Shown here: one piece after another, positions 11,301 to 23,140 of the stretch
Numbering within the stretch: position 1 is the stretch's first letter
Layout: each line of letters opens with the position of its first letter
The notes under the pieces: generated by a model
Databases searched by the model: none
Seen by the model: only the letters and a program-made list of their open reading frames with translations
Told to the model about the DNA's origin: nothing
Assembly (NCBI GenBank): GCA_900239685.1
Contig: OENT01000650.1
Span: forward strand, 24,545 to 88,544
From: Rotaria macrura
Lineage: Eukaryota; Rotifera; Eurotatoria; Philodinida; Philodinidae
DNA: 64,000 nucleotides
Direction: 5' to 3'
Translations under genes and position numbers: made by a program

Positions 11301-12610
11301 ACGATACTAAAATAACTAGCCCGAGAAAATCTTATTCTGGATAAAAATGAATGGTATGATGAAAAATTATCTTTAAAACGTAAATGTAATTTAATCTTGT
11401 TAAGGTCTTGTTGTAAATCAACCATATTTTTTGTAAATAGTTTGCTATCAAATCTTATTTCATTTATTGATGATGGTAATGGTAATGCATATTCTGGTGC
11501 AGGTATAATAGAATCAATATCCTATACAAGATTTGCGATCCTACATTTTTTGTTCCAGAGACGTTTTTTTAAATAATTGATCATCGACTCGTAGCAGAAA
11601 ACTGATGTGAAAGCCAATCCACCATGATCTAGAAACAAAACAATTAATGTTTATATTCTAATGCAACTATAATGAATAAATGATTAGGATGATAATACTA
11701 TCTCTCACTTCGGATTTGGTTTGTTAAGTGAAGATGTGTATACAAGGAATAAAGTTCTATGTTTGCATTATAAATTTTCGATGAAGTTTTACAATAATAA
11801 TGAATTAATTCATTAGTTAGTTCGATATCTCCTAAAGCGTTTGGCCAACCTACAATTTGTAAAAATAAACAATAAACTCAGACATGTGATGAATAAAATG
11901 TTGGCAAGTATTGAATCATTATTGGTAGACCCCAGTTCAAAATGAATAGTGTAAGATGTTTTTTTTTCCATTCTTGTATCAATTAAATTGAAAAAATTAA
12001 TTTAACATTAACTTCATGTAGAAGTTGAATAATTGGCAAAATAAAATCGATTTTAGTAACAGCATCTTTTGATAAAATTCCAATAAAACATTCGATTAAT
12101 GTTGTTGCATGATTCAAACATGCTAGGTGCATTTAATCGTATATTTTATATATTGGATAATACAATATTTTAAGTGATGATGATAAGCCTGGTATACCAG
12201 CTATTGAAATACAACGTTTACCACCACCAGCTAAACTTGCCTTTATTAGAATGGCAATTATTCTTTTCACTCGGATAAATATTTTTTGTTGTATAATATA
12301 CCTAAGTAAAAAAAAGGGAACAATAAAAAACTATTGAAAGGAAAAAATTCAGCAGAATCAATATTCGCATCCTTGCAAAGTAAACGAATTAATCAATACA
12401 TTCAGTAATAAAAAATTTGTTCAAGCAAAGTACCATTACAATTCATTGTATGCATAGTTAGTGATTTAGCAGTTAAATCAGATACAAAATTTTGTGTTTT
12501 AACATCGATTTTAAATTCATATTTGCGGAGAAAAATCCATGTACCATTATTTGATACATCTAATCATGGCTCGATAATATTGTTGAGAAATAAATACACA
12601 TTTGGTTTAA
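11300..12610 (-). pseudogene. Transposase-domain DNA transposon remnant (C-terminal part)
   Basis: Minus-strand pieces resemble the large transposase-domain proteins of cut-and-paste elements (the group with DUF4218-like C-termini). About 12545-12400 reads DLTAKSLTMHTMNCNG, the family's 'no small talk' block before its Cys-rich site. About 12110-12000 reads a hydrophobic piece (LIECFIGILSKDA). The stretch 11850 to about 11710 reads ELYSLYTHLHLTNQIR, and after a roughly 80-bp GT..AG intron 11630 onward reads HGGLAFTSVFCYESMINYLKK, the conserved end block. The tail PAPEYALPLPSSINEIRFDSK follows near 11500. Stops and lost segments show it is inactive. Similarity is by motif memory, not alignment. 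Confidence 0.5.
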
Positions 12611-12662
12611 TGATTGATACATAATAAACTTAAAGTTATAATGTTCGACTCATATTCTCTTA

Positions 12663-13004
12663 CACCACGGAGGATCATTCCAACAATTGGATCCGATCAT
12701 GTTTCTATTGGAGTTTTTCTAATCCGACGAAATCCCATTGGGTTCCTGGTTGAGATCCGAAATTCGGATTCTAAGTGTTGAATTTTATCGAATCCTAGTA
12801 TTGAAATCCGATTGGATTTCATTGTATGATCAAACAGGGCTCTACTGTTGGGATTAAATACTAATTCGCACACAGATAAGAAAATAGGTTCCTCCCATCG
12901 GATCCGTTAGCATTTCCACAACCCGGATTTCCATAGGATTTCATCTGATCGTAGGATCCGACGGGATTCGGTACCGGATCCATTCCCTTGGGCAGGTGGT
13001 GGTA
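12663..13004. repeat. GGATTC/AATCCGAT-rich foldback-like block
   Basis: About 340 bp with repeated AATCCGA, GGATCCG and GGATTTC words on both strands, flanked by ACCAC (12663) and its reverse complement GGTGGT (12995-13003). It is GC-shifted relative to its flanks and similar in word content to 55189-55360. It probably belongs to a non-autonomous foldback family; the ends are approximate. Confidence 0.4.
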
Positions 13005-13100
13005 TAGCTAGACAATAGAACTGAAGCAATGCATTAAAGAGGATTCGGTTGATTGAATTAAAGAAGCTCCGTCTTTATGTGTGATTACAATTATCCAGAT

Positions 13101-13360
13101 CGAACAATACGGCTCCGTAGACGACCGTATGAATAGACGCAGTTATGCGGCATGATTATAATGAAATTACGGTTCGTATACGCCCGTACACTGTTACAAT
13201 AAGGCTCTGTATACGGACAGTATTCGGCACAATAATTCAACTCCGTATATGGAGCGGTATTGTCACAGAATACGGGCGTATAAGGACGGTAATTTCATTT
13301 TAACCATGCCGTAAAATTGCGCGCTCTCTTACGGCACCATATTTGGACCATATTGTTCGA
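13101..13360. mobile_element. 260-bp foldback (long inverted repeat) element
   Basis: The unit begins cgaacaatacgg and ends with the inverse (ttgttcg at 13354-13360). Two long imperfect arms, about 13136-13200 and 13255-13325, pair through tgcggcatg, aatgaaattacgg and tatacgcccgta against their reverse complements. The loop is itself rich in CCGTATAC. No coding capacity. It would form a near-complete hairpin, typical of foldback MITEs. It has no recognised family. Confidence 0.65.
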
Positions 13361-13378
13361 CATGGATACTGATCCTAG

Positions 13379-13995
13379 TTAGGGGTGCAAAAAATCCAAG
13401 GCCTTGAGATTTGGTGCAAATAGATTTGGATTTGGGTTTGGGCTTGGTCTTAAATTGTCCAAATCTGATGAGAATTTCTAAATAAAGTCTTAGAAGGGAG
13501 AGAAGAGTATTAATTCTTAGAGGCTGATATAAAATTGTTTAGATTTGGTATAGATTTGGGTTTGGATTTGGATTTGCATCTTATATTTGCATTTGGGATT
13601 TGGTCTGTCTCATTATGGGTAGGATTTGGGTAGGATTTGTGTTTGGGATTTGGATTTGGGATTGAGATTTGGTGTCAATGTAGCACGACTTCAAAATTTG
13701 ACTGATGTTAGATCGGAAACAAATCCCAAGTCCAAATCCAAATCTAAGACCCAAACCCAAATCCAAGTCCAAGTTCAAACCCCAAATTTCAAACGTATCA
13801 CCAATCCCGAATCCCAAATCTAAGCTGAAAAAAGTAATATAAACAATCCTGTGATCCAAATATAGACGAAATCCACAGCTAGGAACTCAGTTCTAACTAT
13901 ACCCCAAATCCAGGAACCAAAACCAAATCCAAGTCCAAACCTCAGAGATTTGGTAACAAATCCCAAATCCATTAAAGATTTGTTGCACTTCTATA
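13379..13995. mobile_element. GGATTTG-rich palindromic MITE-like element
   Basis: The left half is built of GATTTGG/TTTGGG words and the right half of their complement CCAAATC, so the unit is a large degenerate palindrome with its centre near 13690-13710. The ends form an inverted pair, taggggtgcaaaaaatc on the left and gatttgttgcacttcta on the right. The 7-bp word ATCCTAG flanks both sides (13372-13378 and 13996-14002), a likely target duplication. The ends resemble hAT-type non-autonomous elements, but the duplication is one base short of the usual 8. The open frames inside are repeat translation, not genes. Confidence 0.65.
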
Positions 13996-14003
13996 ATCCT
14001 AGG

Positions 14004-15214
14004 TCAGCAAGAAAGGTCCGTATACAGGCGCAAAACGATAAAAAAACGGGTGCTTTGCGGCGTTAAGTCACTGTTCAGTTTAGAAGTATCCGCTTACAAT
14101 CTAATTACGAATGAGTTACCAACAGTTCTAAGGAACAATTTACCGAGTCCCATGTACGCCTACCCAATGGATATCGTTTCCGTGTCGGCTTATTCCGTTT
14201 TCAATCATATTTTCTGTGAATATTTCTGAGCATTCTAGCAAGTAGTTTTTATTTGTAAATATTTATTTCCTTCTTCAAAAATGAACAAATAAAAAGGCTT
14301 GCAACTAGAAGTATATTAAAAGATTTATGTTCACTTCAAAGCATCTAACATAGCGCCATCTATGCAAAAAATATAAAAAATCCTTCATTAACCTTACTAA
14401 TTAAAATTGAAAATTTATTTAAGATAATGTATAACTTTTTAACTCATATTGAAATTTTTATTAGTTTTATTCATTCACTGACACGAATATGCCTAGAGAC
14501 AGGTGTGTACAGCCATTTGTAAAAAGCTGAAAACTAAGATCATGTTCATTCATTCGGTTTTTTAAGAAAAAACTTCACTGATGCTTAAAAATTTTTAAAA
14601 CTTTTCAATTCTAGATAGAATCCTTTCTCGCGTCTGTTTGGTTATCTTGTGTTTTATCGATTTAATACTGTGTGTATTCTTTTTTTTAATTGTCTGCATC
14701 CTTTTATTAAATCTCTTAGACGAATAAAAATGGATAGGCATGATTCAATATTTACGACTGAATACGGTCGCGGAAAAAGGAGAAAGATATGATAAATGAA
14801 ATGCTGCGCGTCGAAAAAAAGATTAGAAAAAAATTGAGTGACATACGAAGATTTAATCCAAGCAGCACAAATACAAAAATAAATTAGTAAATATGAAGAG
14901 AGACTGATAATGCTAAACCCAAATAAAAAGCAAGCTACAATAAAAACAATAGGTTGAGAGAAAATAAAAAAGTAACTGTAAATTAGAAAAAGTAGAATGT
15001 TTTTACGCAAGTACATTTCAACAATACGGTACAATATAATTGACTGTATTCTATCTGTAATATATGGGAAAACTGTCATGTACGGACCGAGTACGATACG
15101 GATACAATAGGGACCGTGCAATATTTTTTCCCCTGATACTGTTCAAAAACGGACAGTAACTGGTATCCGTTCTGATCAGCCTAGATAGTGCACTGTATCT
15201 TTTGTTTTTGTTTT
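14004..15214. other. No clear gene; one hydrophobic minus-strand frame
   Basis: Mostly A+T-rich. A minus-strand frame (15121-14654, 155 codons) would encode several hydrophobic spans followed by RLRDLIKGCRQLKKR. Its start overlaps CGGTACAAT/ACGGACC-rich repeat sequence. I cannot tell a real small membrane protein from a chance T-rich frame. Confidence 0.35.
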
Positions 15215-15646
15215 TTAGTCGTTCACCTCACGGAATATCAAACGCCGAAAACGTTTTTGATTGCAGGCCAATAAAAAAAATTCTCGACCAAAAATTGATT
15301 GTAGCTTTTCTCTTATATTTACGACAAAAACTTCTGTTACTTGAGTTTGTGACAGCTGTGAGCTAGCAAAACGGCAACTGGTACTATCACAACATTGTCG
15401 ACTATTTTTTCTTGTTCTTAACATAAAGCAGTCATTACAATAAAATCTTTCGATCGATAATGGAGTTCTAAAATACATTTTAAGTATCTGCCGAAAAGTT
15501 AGCAGTAGTTTGTTAGCCCACGGCAAGATAGATTTTATCGGGCTAATCGTATGAACTATTATATGTTTATTGTAGTTTGACTTGATGAAAAATTGCATCA
15601 AAAGATTAACTGCTTTAAGAATTGTAGTAGCCGATTGTTGATTCAA
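15215..15646 (-). pseudogene. Transposase-domain element, N-terminal Cys-rich fragment
   Basis: A 143-codon frame. Its second half holds a Cys-rich site (CNDCFMLR, then QCCDSTSCRF) followed by TEVFVVNIREKLQSIFGREF. Such a Cys cluster followed by a helix like this precedes the catalytic core in transposase-domain proteins of the type seen at 11.3-12.6 kb. Same strand and correct order suggest both are parts of one old element, now split by later insertions at 13.1-14.0 kb. The frame ends in REVND and a stop with no core domain. It may be only loosely related; confidence is modest. Confidence 0.4.
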
Positions 15647-15800
15647 TGGATGCGTATTAAACCCCCCCCCCTCCCATAATAGAAGCCCTCTGAGGCTTCT
15701 AAACTACCAACCGTCCAAAAATTTCCGAGGGTGCTTCTATTAGGTCCTAAATTTTTTAAAATGTTTTTAGATGTGAAAACAGAAATTGATGATAAAGCAA

Positions 15801-16046
15801 GGGGAAACAGCTTGTTTTATTTAATTTTAAATCACTTTTGAGTCAAAAGCAGTAACTTGATTGAAATGATAAAATTTGGTATCATTTTTTTTCTAAATAT
15901 CAATTAAGAGAGAGACCCTTTAAATCCAATTTTCGTGATTTCTTTGATTTTTCTGATTTTTCCTTTTCTTTCGATTTTTTCTGATTAAGATCAATTGATT
16001 AAAATCAGAAAAATCAAGAAAATCACAGAAATCAGCTGTGTACCCC
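15801..16046. mobile_element. MITE family A, copy 1 (nested)
   Basis: Begins ggggaaacagctt and ends atcagctgtgtacccc, imperfect inverted ends. The interior has two conserved blocks, gattgaaatgataaaattt and atcaattaagagagagacc, followed by a TTTTCTGATT/AATCAGAAAA hairpin. The same order and words occur in copy 2 at 20397-20622. Non-coding. Confidence 0.7.
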
Positions 16047-16352
16047 TTGGGACAATGCCAATTCTTGTCCACGATATTTTTCAAACAGACTTACATATTC
16101 TCATCAGCGTAAAATTCCGAGTAGAATAGTGTAATTTATTTTTTCGAAAAATAGATTTTTTTTCCGGGGCTTGTAGTATCTGAGTTAAGGATAGAGATCT
16201 GTGTGGCCATTTCGTTGTGACCAAAAAAATCAAGCATTATTCAATAATAGTTGTCATGGTTGATGTAGAAACATAGCTCTACTTCACTCTTCAAAATGTC
16301 ACAAAAAGCCGAGGGTGAAATGAATCACGATGGAGAAAACTGCGGAACATTC

Positions 16353-16376
16353 GTCGTGACCAATTTTGGTCACGAC
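16353..16376. repeat. 24-bp perfect palindrome
   Basis: The half-site gtcgtgaccaa is followed by its exact reverse complement after a 2-bp centre. Related words (gtgaccaaaa at 16217, ggtcac elsewhere nearby) surround it. It lies inside the 1.2-kb composite element. Confidence 0.75.
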
Positions 16377-16916
16377 CGGTGAAGATGCTTTCTGATCACG
16401 ACGGAATGGTCACACGCAGATTTCTAGTCAAGGAGCAAAGAGCTTATTTCTGTGATCTTTTTAATTTAAAATCAGAATAAAATCAACTGTTTCCCATTTG
16501 ACCTGGGTGGAATCAAGAACTATCGAAAAATTTTTTTCAATTGCATCGAATTATATATCACAAGAGAGAGCATTAGACGCTGATTGAGAATATGTAAATC
16601 TGCTTGAAAAATATCGTTGACAAAAATGGTCTCATCGTCACTCGTCCTTGCAAGGAATTTCGGGGATTTTCAGGAGTTTTTAAAGGAACTTACTGGCAGA
16701 TTTCAAAATTTTTATTCTGGAAAATGAGAAAATTAAGCAAAATTTTATCTTTAGAACCTGAATTTTGACCGTCTTATGATTCACACACCGATAAAGTTTT
16801 TCGAAAATTTTTTAAAATTGGGGGGCTTCTAATATATTTTTCATATTGACCCTTCTGGATGGGGCTTCTAATAAGGGGGGGGGGGTTACTAAATTGAAGT
16901 ACAGGGATAGCCGACT

Positions 16917-17002
16917 TTCACCAATATTGACGAAAATCTGGGGACATTCACCAGTATTGGCAAAAGTCAAGTGGAAATTCTCCAATATTCACGACATGAT
17001 TC
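16917..17002 (+). repeat. Three diverged tandem copies of a ~30-bp unit
   Basis: The word ttcaccaatattgacgaaa recurs with changes at about 16918, 16948 and 16978. It begins just outside the right end of the 1.2-kb element. The open frame across it (16846-17133) has no recognisable protein. Confidence 0.5.
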
Positions 17003-17133
17003 TCACTAAAACCAAAATTTTTTGCTTTGAAGGTTTAGTTTTCTCTTTGAGATGTGTCGAAAAATATCATAGGTCCAACCGAAAACTAAAACCTATATCA
17101 TTATATCCAAAACCGGCGAAAAGAAAATTTTAA

Positions 17134-20100
17134 AACCAGTTTTGGTTTCGATTCATACCTGATCACGACAGTCGATTCGAATACTTAACTTTACTGACAG
17201 CAGGCGTTAACTCATTCAACTATGTTTCAAAAGTTGCGGTCTACTTAGAAAATATGGCGAAAAAATAAGAGAAATCATTTGGAAATTGACAAAATTTCAA
17301 ATTATATTGTTGTCTTCCGAAGCGTTGTCTGTTAGACACTGATTGATCTGTGATAACGTTGATTCATCAGCTGACAAATCGTTATAATTATCATCAGATT
17401 TCTTAATGGGTGAATCCGAATCTGAATCAAGATAAATAGCTTTTTGATAATTTATTTTCTGTTTTTCTCTATTCAAATTTTTGTGTAAAACTCTATCCGA
17501 GTAAATCTCATATAAGTCCGACCATTTGAAATAATCAAAATGAAATTAAGCATAAAATGCATAGAAATTGATCAGATCATTTCAAAATGAAGCAACAAAC
17601 TAAGGATGATACAGTTAAAGACTTTACAATTAGAATGAATACAGTATGGAAAAGAAATTTTATCCATGAAAATGCTCGTGTTGAATTGAAGAGACAAAAA
17701 TACAAGTTCATTCTCGCTGATAAAACAACGGTACATCATCTACATACTTTTCTCATCACACATAAGAAAAAGAATTTAATAATATATCAATTGCAGATGT
17801 GAAGAATGAGCCAAATTTATCGTTGCAAGCGAGAATTTGTATCATAGCGAAGAAAAGGGAAATTCGAGAATAGTCTCCTTCTTTATTCACTAACAGACGC
17901 AAATGATCTTGATAATGCTCTCGTATATTAGTTGGGATAACTGAAAGAACGAAAAAGAAAAAGAGGACGAACAAGTTTATGGATAGGAAAAAGAACAAAG
18001 AATAGAGGTCAGTGAACACCTAACAGTTGCGCATGAATAACTTTCGAAAAGATAAATCACTTTCGTTTGATTGATTGTGTGATTAATATTTATGATGAAA
18101 TTAGCCAAAAATGTTTAGATAATCCTATCATCGTAATAGATAACCCAGTTTAATATGATACATCTTGAATAAATACGAAGAGATCAACAAGCTCATTTTT
18201 CTTTATTCATCCGATTGATTGAACCCTTAAGTAGTATCTCAGAAAATTGTCTTTAATAAATAATAAAAGCCTTTGAAATAATTTATCGGTCGAAAATATC
18301 TGAGAATTTTCTCGTCATTCGCTTTTTCAATTCCACAATTTACACAATAGATGTGGGCATTTAACCGGGTTTAAAAAATTTTCATCTTTTCTAACTCATT
18401 AGTTTGCTCTGGTGAATTATCAATGTCAGAACCATAGGCGATTTACAATGATACATTGGTCTCTGCAAAATGTTAGTAACCAATCACAATGCATCGGCAT
18501 TATTAAAAACTTCAGCAATTTATCACAATTAACTAATCGTTGGTTTTTATGAAAATCACGAAAATTCATCAAAACTCTATAACGATTTTTATGACTTGGT
18601 ATTTGCTTTACATTGCCTAACCAACTTCAACAAAGAAAACTTTGTTAAATAGAATAGGTATACTCATAAAGAAACAGTTGAAATCCCAGTTTCAGAATCC
18701 TTATTCTTTATCTATTAAAACTTTTCACAAGAAAACAAAACTACAGTTATCCAACAAAATCAAGATATGTCTCTAGCCTTCGATCTTTAAATGAACAAAC
18801 TTTGAATAAACTTTATAAAATTCATAGAAGTAACTTAAAAATAAAACTATTCTGTTCAGCTATTAGAAAATTAAAGTTACCTGTGAGAGAACCATCGGAA
18901 GATCGCTTAAAACTTGCATCTGTTCATGGTGATGTTGTTAAAGTCTTTTGTAAATGACTATTTCTAGAGATACAAAATGAAATACAATAGACCAGTTATT
19001 AAACTGATTTAACTAATCGAAAAAACATTCACTATGATAATAACTTAGATTCACGAAGCAAGTCGAACTAAAAACATTGATAAAAGATAATGTAATTCAA
19101 TCAAGAAACAATATCCATAAAGACGAAACATTACGGGAGAGAGTGGAGCCGGTAGAAGTACATCTAATATCTAAAAATAAAGAGGATTTCATTTCCTCGA
19201 TATTAAAATTAAAGAATTAAATCTATAGGATTTTCTAACAGATGGTGAAACTCTTTCTAACGAGATTACAATAGATAAATAAAAGAGTAGGTCTGATATT
19301 CACGTGTTATTAAGTTGATTTCTCTTAGAAGAACAGCTATAGTATTGACGGTATTACGCTTTATTTGCGGTATTCATATCATGTATGGGATCGATCTGAT
19401 AGAAAACAAACGTTGACATATTCAAGGATTAGGGAGAACGGAAGACGGAAATCTACAAGGATAAAGCCTACGGAAATCAAAGCAACAAGAAAAAACAACG
19501 ATGTTATCTAGCATAAACTTATAAACCCCCGCTGTGATGGCATAATCGTCACTGGTGTTATCTTGGTGCTTGTTGTTGTATATGAGTATGTTTTCCTTAC
19601 TTTCTAGTTTCCCTCTGTTTTCTCTCTTATTATTTTCCGTCTAAAATTGTCGATGGAACGATAGAGAGTTATTCTTGTTTTTACGGTGCGAAAGACTGCA
19701 CAACGATTCTCGGCAAACTTTTTAATGCGGCCCTCAGCACAGTATTCATGTAGTCATGCGTGATTTTACTTTCTTACTTAATTACTTTCGTTCTTTCTTT
19801 GTAACTGTCTCAATGTACGCATAAAATGTTGTCATATTGTGACGCCATGGTCTTGAGAACCAAAAGTTCGAAAACTGAATCATTCAACCGCAAGATTCGA
19901 GTATCGAGATCGAATTTATTGTGTGTTTTTCAACATTTTGTCTACCTAGCTGCATTCCATTCATGAGCAAATAAGAACGTAGGAAAATGTCGATTTAAAA
20001 GTATTTTGCTTCCTCTTCATTATGACATAGTTAAAACGAAAATAAAACTTATAGGCTCCACTCTACTGATACCGTATGTGAAAGAGTTGTCAATACATCT

Positions 20101-20396
20101 GGTAGAAAGCAGTGAATCATTGAGATAATTAATCGATGGAGAACTATTCATTTCACAAAATATATCGATACACTTCGGGAGGATTGACAGAATGATGAAT
20201 ATTAGAATAACTGCTTCTAATGTTAAGCCTATGTTAGTTCACATTGTCCAGCCCCATTCTTTATCTTCCAGTGATAGGTCATGAAAAAGTATTTCTGGTT
20301 CTTGAGAAGTATTAAACTGCATTGATTGATCGACTACTCGTCTTTTATGCAACATTACGTTCTTCCTAAAACGAAAGTGACTGCTTCGCACCCAAT
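17134..20396 (+). pseudogene. Weak LTR-retroelement remnants (gag / protease-like)
   Basis: Two short plus-strand traces recall Ty3-type elements. At 17587-17802 the frame KDFTIRMNTVWKRNF is Gag-helix-like. At about 18860-18955 the frame reads RKLKLPVREPSEDRLKLASV and GDVVKVF, which resembles the segment after the active site in retropepsins of metazoan Ty3 elements. Stops break the sequence between and after them, and no LTR pair or RT was found. The rest of this 3.2-kb stretch has no gene I can support. Confidence 0.3.
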
Positions 20397-20622
20397 GGGG
20401 GAAACAGCTGATATTTTTAATTTTAAAACAATTTTAATCAAAAAATTAGGGACTCGATTGAAATTATAAAATTTTGTATCCTTGTTGTTCGAAATATCAA
20501 TCAAGAGAGGGACAGTTTCAATCCGATTTTCTTGGTTTCTTTAATTTTTCTGACTTCCCTGATTAAAACCAATTGATTAAAATCAGGAAAATCACAGAAA
20601 TCAGAAATCAGCTGTTTCCCCC
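20397..20622. mobile_element. MITE family A, copy 2
   Basis: Starts gggggaaacagctgat and ends atcagctgtttccccc, a perfect 16-bp inverted pair. The internal order matches copy 1: gattgaaattataaaattttg, atcaatcaagagagggaca, tttttctga and a closing aatcacagaaatcag block. About 226 bp, non-coding. Copy 2 has the better-preserved ends and so looks younger. Confidence 0.8.
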
Positions 20623-23140
20623 TTCTTGGCACCGCATTTCGTAGTCGAGTGAAATTCGATTACCATCTAGTTATGCGGCGAAGCACTGTATAGTGGTCGG
20701 TCGCGTTCGCGGTTTTTTCTTTCACGACCTATTATGCATTCAAGCTTCATATTTTGTGTCACGATGACCTCGAGAACGGCAAATCGTCTGATGCTCGTTG
20801 AAACATCATAAGAATTATTGAGATGCGAATAAATGCAAAATTTTGCGCGATTCGCTGTATGATCTTTCGTTTTTCCACAGTAAAATCTGGATATTATTAA
20901 TAATCTGTGGATTCTTTTTCATTAAGTCGATTCAAACAGATTGAACCTTCAGCAATGATTATATTGCTATATCTAAAATATTTTATTTCATTGAACATTC
21001 ATTACCAGTTCATTCTTTATCAACGCTTTCAAAAAACATGCAACTTAGTTTTCCCGCTCATCATATTTCTATCATAAAGGATGATATTTTGTGACAGATA
21101 CAAATGCTACATGTATTTTATGACAATGATCATTTAATTGTAAGCATTCTAAAATTGAAAGCTTTCCCATGAATCCTATCATAATATTTTGTAGTACCAA
21201 CTACGCGAATTAAGTTGACATTTCAATCAACTTGAATAATAATGATGTATAGATCTCTTCAGTCGTCAGAAGTTCCATTCAACAAATTTTGGTACAACTA
21301 AAAATATGACCACTTCAATCAGTTTCGATACTATTCATATGACTTCTACATGTTAACTTCTGGCACAAATCAACTCAGAATGTCGTATCTGGTCATCTTG
21401 AGTTTTTAGAAAGCAGATTTCCAGTGATACTTAATTTCTTTATCCCTCAACTTTTCTGCTTTCTGGAATATGAGGATAGTATTCTTGAATAATTGAAGAG
21501 ACCAGGACGAAACCCTTGTTAAATTTACGTATTTAATAGCTAATTCAACTTCACTTCACTAATTCGAAAAATTTTGTACGCTACATAGATTATGGATGAA
21601 CTACAGTTTTATTGGAACTTTTCATTGGCCATGTTACCTCAATTGATACGGCAGAACGGTACATCTTTCAGTTAATATCAATAGCATATAATAGAATGAA
21701 AATATGATACTATCAGCTCATTTGCCTAGTGATTTTCACTGTTACCCCTAAAAGCAAAACTTTCATTAATAGTCTAATGTGTGTTAGCATAGAATAATTT
21801 TTCTATATGTATAGCTGCCGTGAGAGTTTGCCGGCTGTTTTTAATTAACAGATTGAAATCCACTTTAGACACAATTCTTGGAAATGATTTTCATTGCTAT
21901 CAGTCATTTTTGATGTTACCCATCCACAAGAAACTGCTGAACTAGCTTGTATATATAATGAGTTCTATTGTTGAACTAGATTTTCGAATCATTCGTGTTG
22001 CATGTGATTTTTTCTTATTATGGTGATAGAAGAACTTATTAGAGAGTGAAAGCTAAACTTGAAAAAGAGCCTAGTTATGACTTTTCAATCAACGTCTAGC
22101 TTTTCCTTACATTTATGATGAACCAGTTTACTTACTAATACATCATTATTATTAAACAATATATTTAGATTGTTCATAAACTGCACGGTTTTAATCAATT
22201 CTGTTAACTGATAAATGCGACGCTGCGCTATGAACAATACTCTCGGACAAGATTTTAATGATGACCTTTAATTAGTGACTGAATATTGATGAATTTAAAT
22301 GATAAAGCAGTTTCCTAGTTTGATAGACAGAATAATTGAAAAGAATAATAATCATATCATTCAGGGACTTCGTGACCGTCAATTACGTAATTTTTATTCA
22401 ATATTCACTAAATCGGTTGGCATTGATTTGTACCAAAACATTGTCCGAATTATTTATTTATTTTACATTGAGTCAAAGATATAACTGGTACAATATCGCT
22501 GTTTACTGTCCGTAAGAGTTGAACTCATTTTAAAGTTGACACATTTATTATCCATGTCAGCTTCGGTTAAACAATGGATGGTCAAGCTTCTTTTCCGAAG
22601 TGGACGGCTTTGTTGTACAAAGTGGAAGGTCAATCGCACTTCTTTCCTTTCCACTGAACTTAGAACAGTGATAGATACGGAAGAACTTAGTAAATTCAGA
22701 ATTCAAATCAAATCAAGAAAATCCCGATTGTTCTTTTCTCATTGAGTCACGATAGTCTGTGAAGTTTCTGGAGTTCACGCATGAGGGTATGCATAGTATC
22801 TGTGGCATTCAAGTGTAATCTAGTAAAACTATCTCTTAGAAATTTCTAAAAATATACTGTTTACATTAATTAAACTTGACTAGGAATCATTAGTGTATTT
22901 TCCTAAAACGACATTGGTTATTAAAAATATATACTGCATAGTTTGTTTAGCTAAACAAAATGACTTGTAGGTTTCGCAAAGTTAGCAGGCATAACTCTAT
23001 TTGCAATGCCTCTTCGTTGTGAATTGATGTAGAGCGAAACTGATTTTTAAAGAAAACGGTTAAGAAAGAACGAATGTGATTGAGACCCGAATACTGTATG
23101 AAAATAGATTCGGAAAAATTCATTAACGATCATCCTAGTG
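20623..23140. other. Intergenic, no gene supported
   Basis: A+T-rich. A short plus-strand frame (22299-22484; IQGLRDRQLRNFYSIFTKS) is mildly protein-like but has no domain I recognise and no verified splice partners. Confidence 0.4.

Larger units (their letters stand above)
15662..16885. mobile_element. 1.2-kb element with C-run / G-run inverted ends
   Basis: The left end is a C-run followed by tcccataatagaagccc. The right end is ggggcttctaataag followed by a G-run ending at 16885. These are inverted copies about 25 bp long. Further copies of the subterminal word gcttct(a/at) occur at 15692, 15733 and 16823 on both sides. No transposase frame lies inside. The element contains a complete copy of another MITE (15801-16046) and part of a third (about 16441-16495), so it is a nested composite. 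No convincing target duplication was seen. Confidence 0.6.

Noticed and set aside
13581-13859. Open frames giving LDLGLGLRFGFGLG-type protein
   Set aside because: Pure translation of the GATTTGG repeat.
14654-15121. 155-codon multi-span membrane protein on the minus strand
   Set aside because: Not promoted to a gene: T-rich composition and repeat-derived start make a chance frame likely, with no motif or splice evidence.
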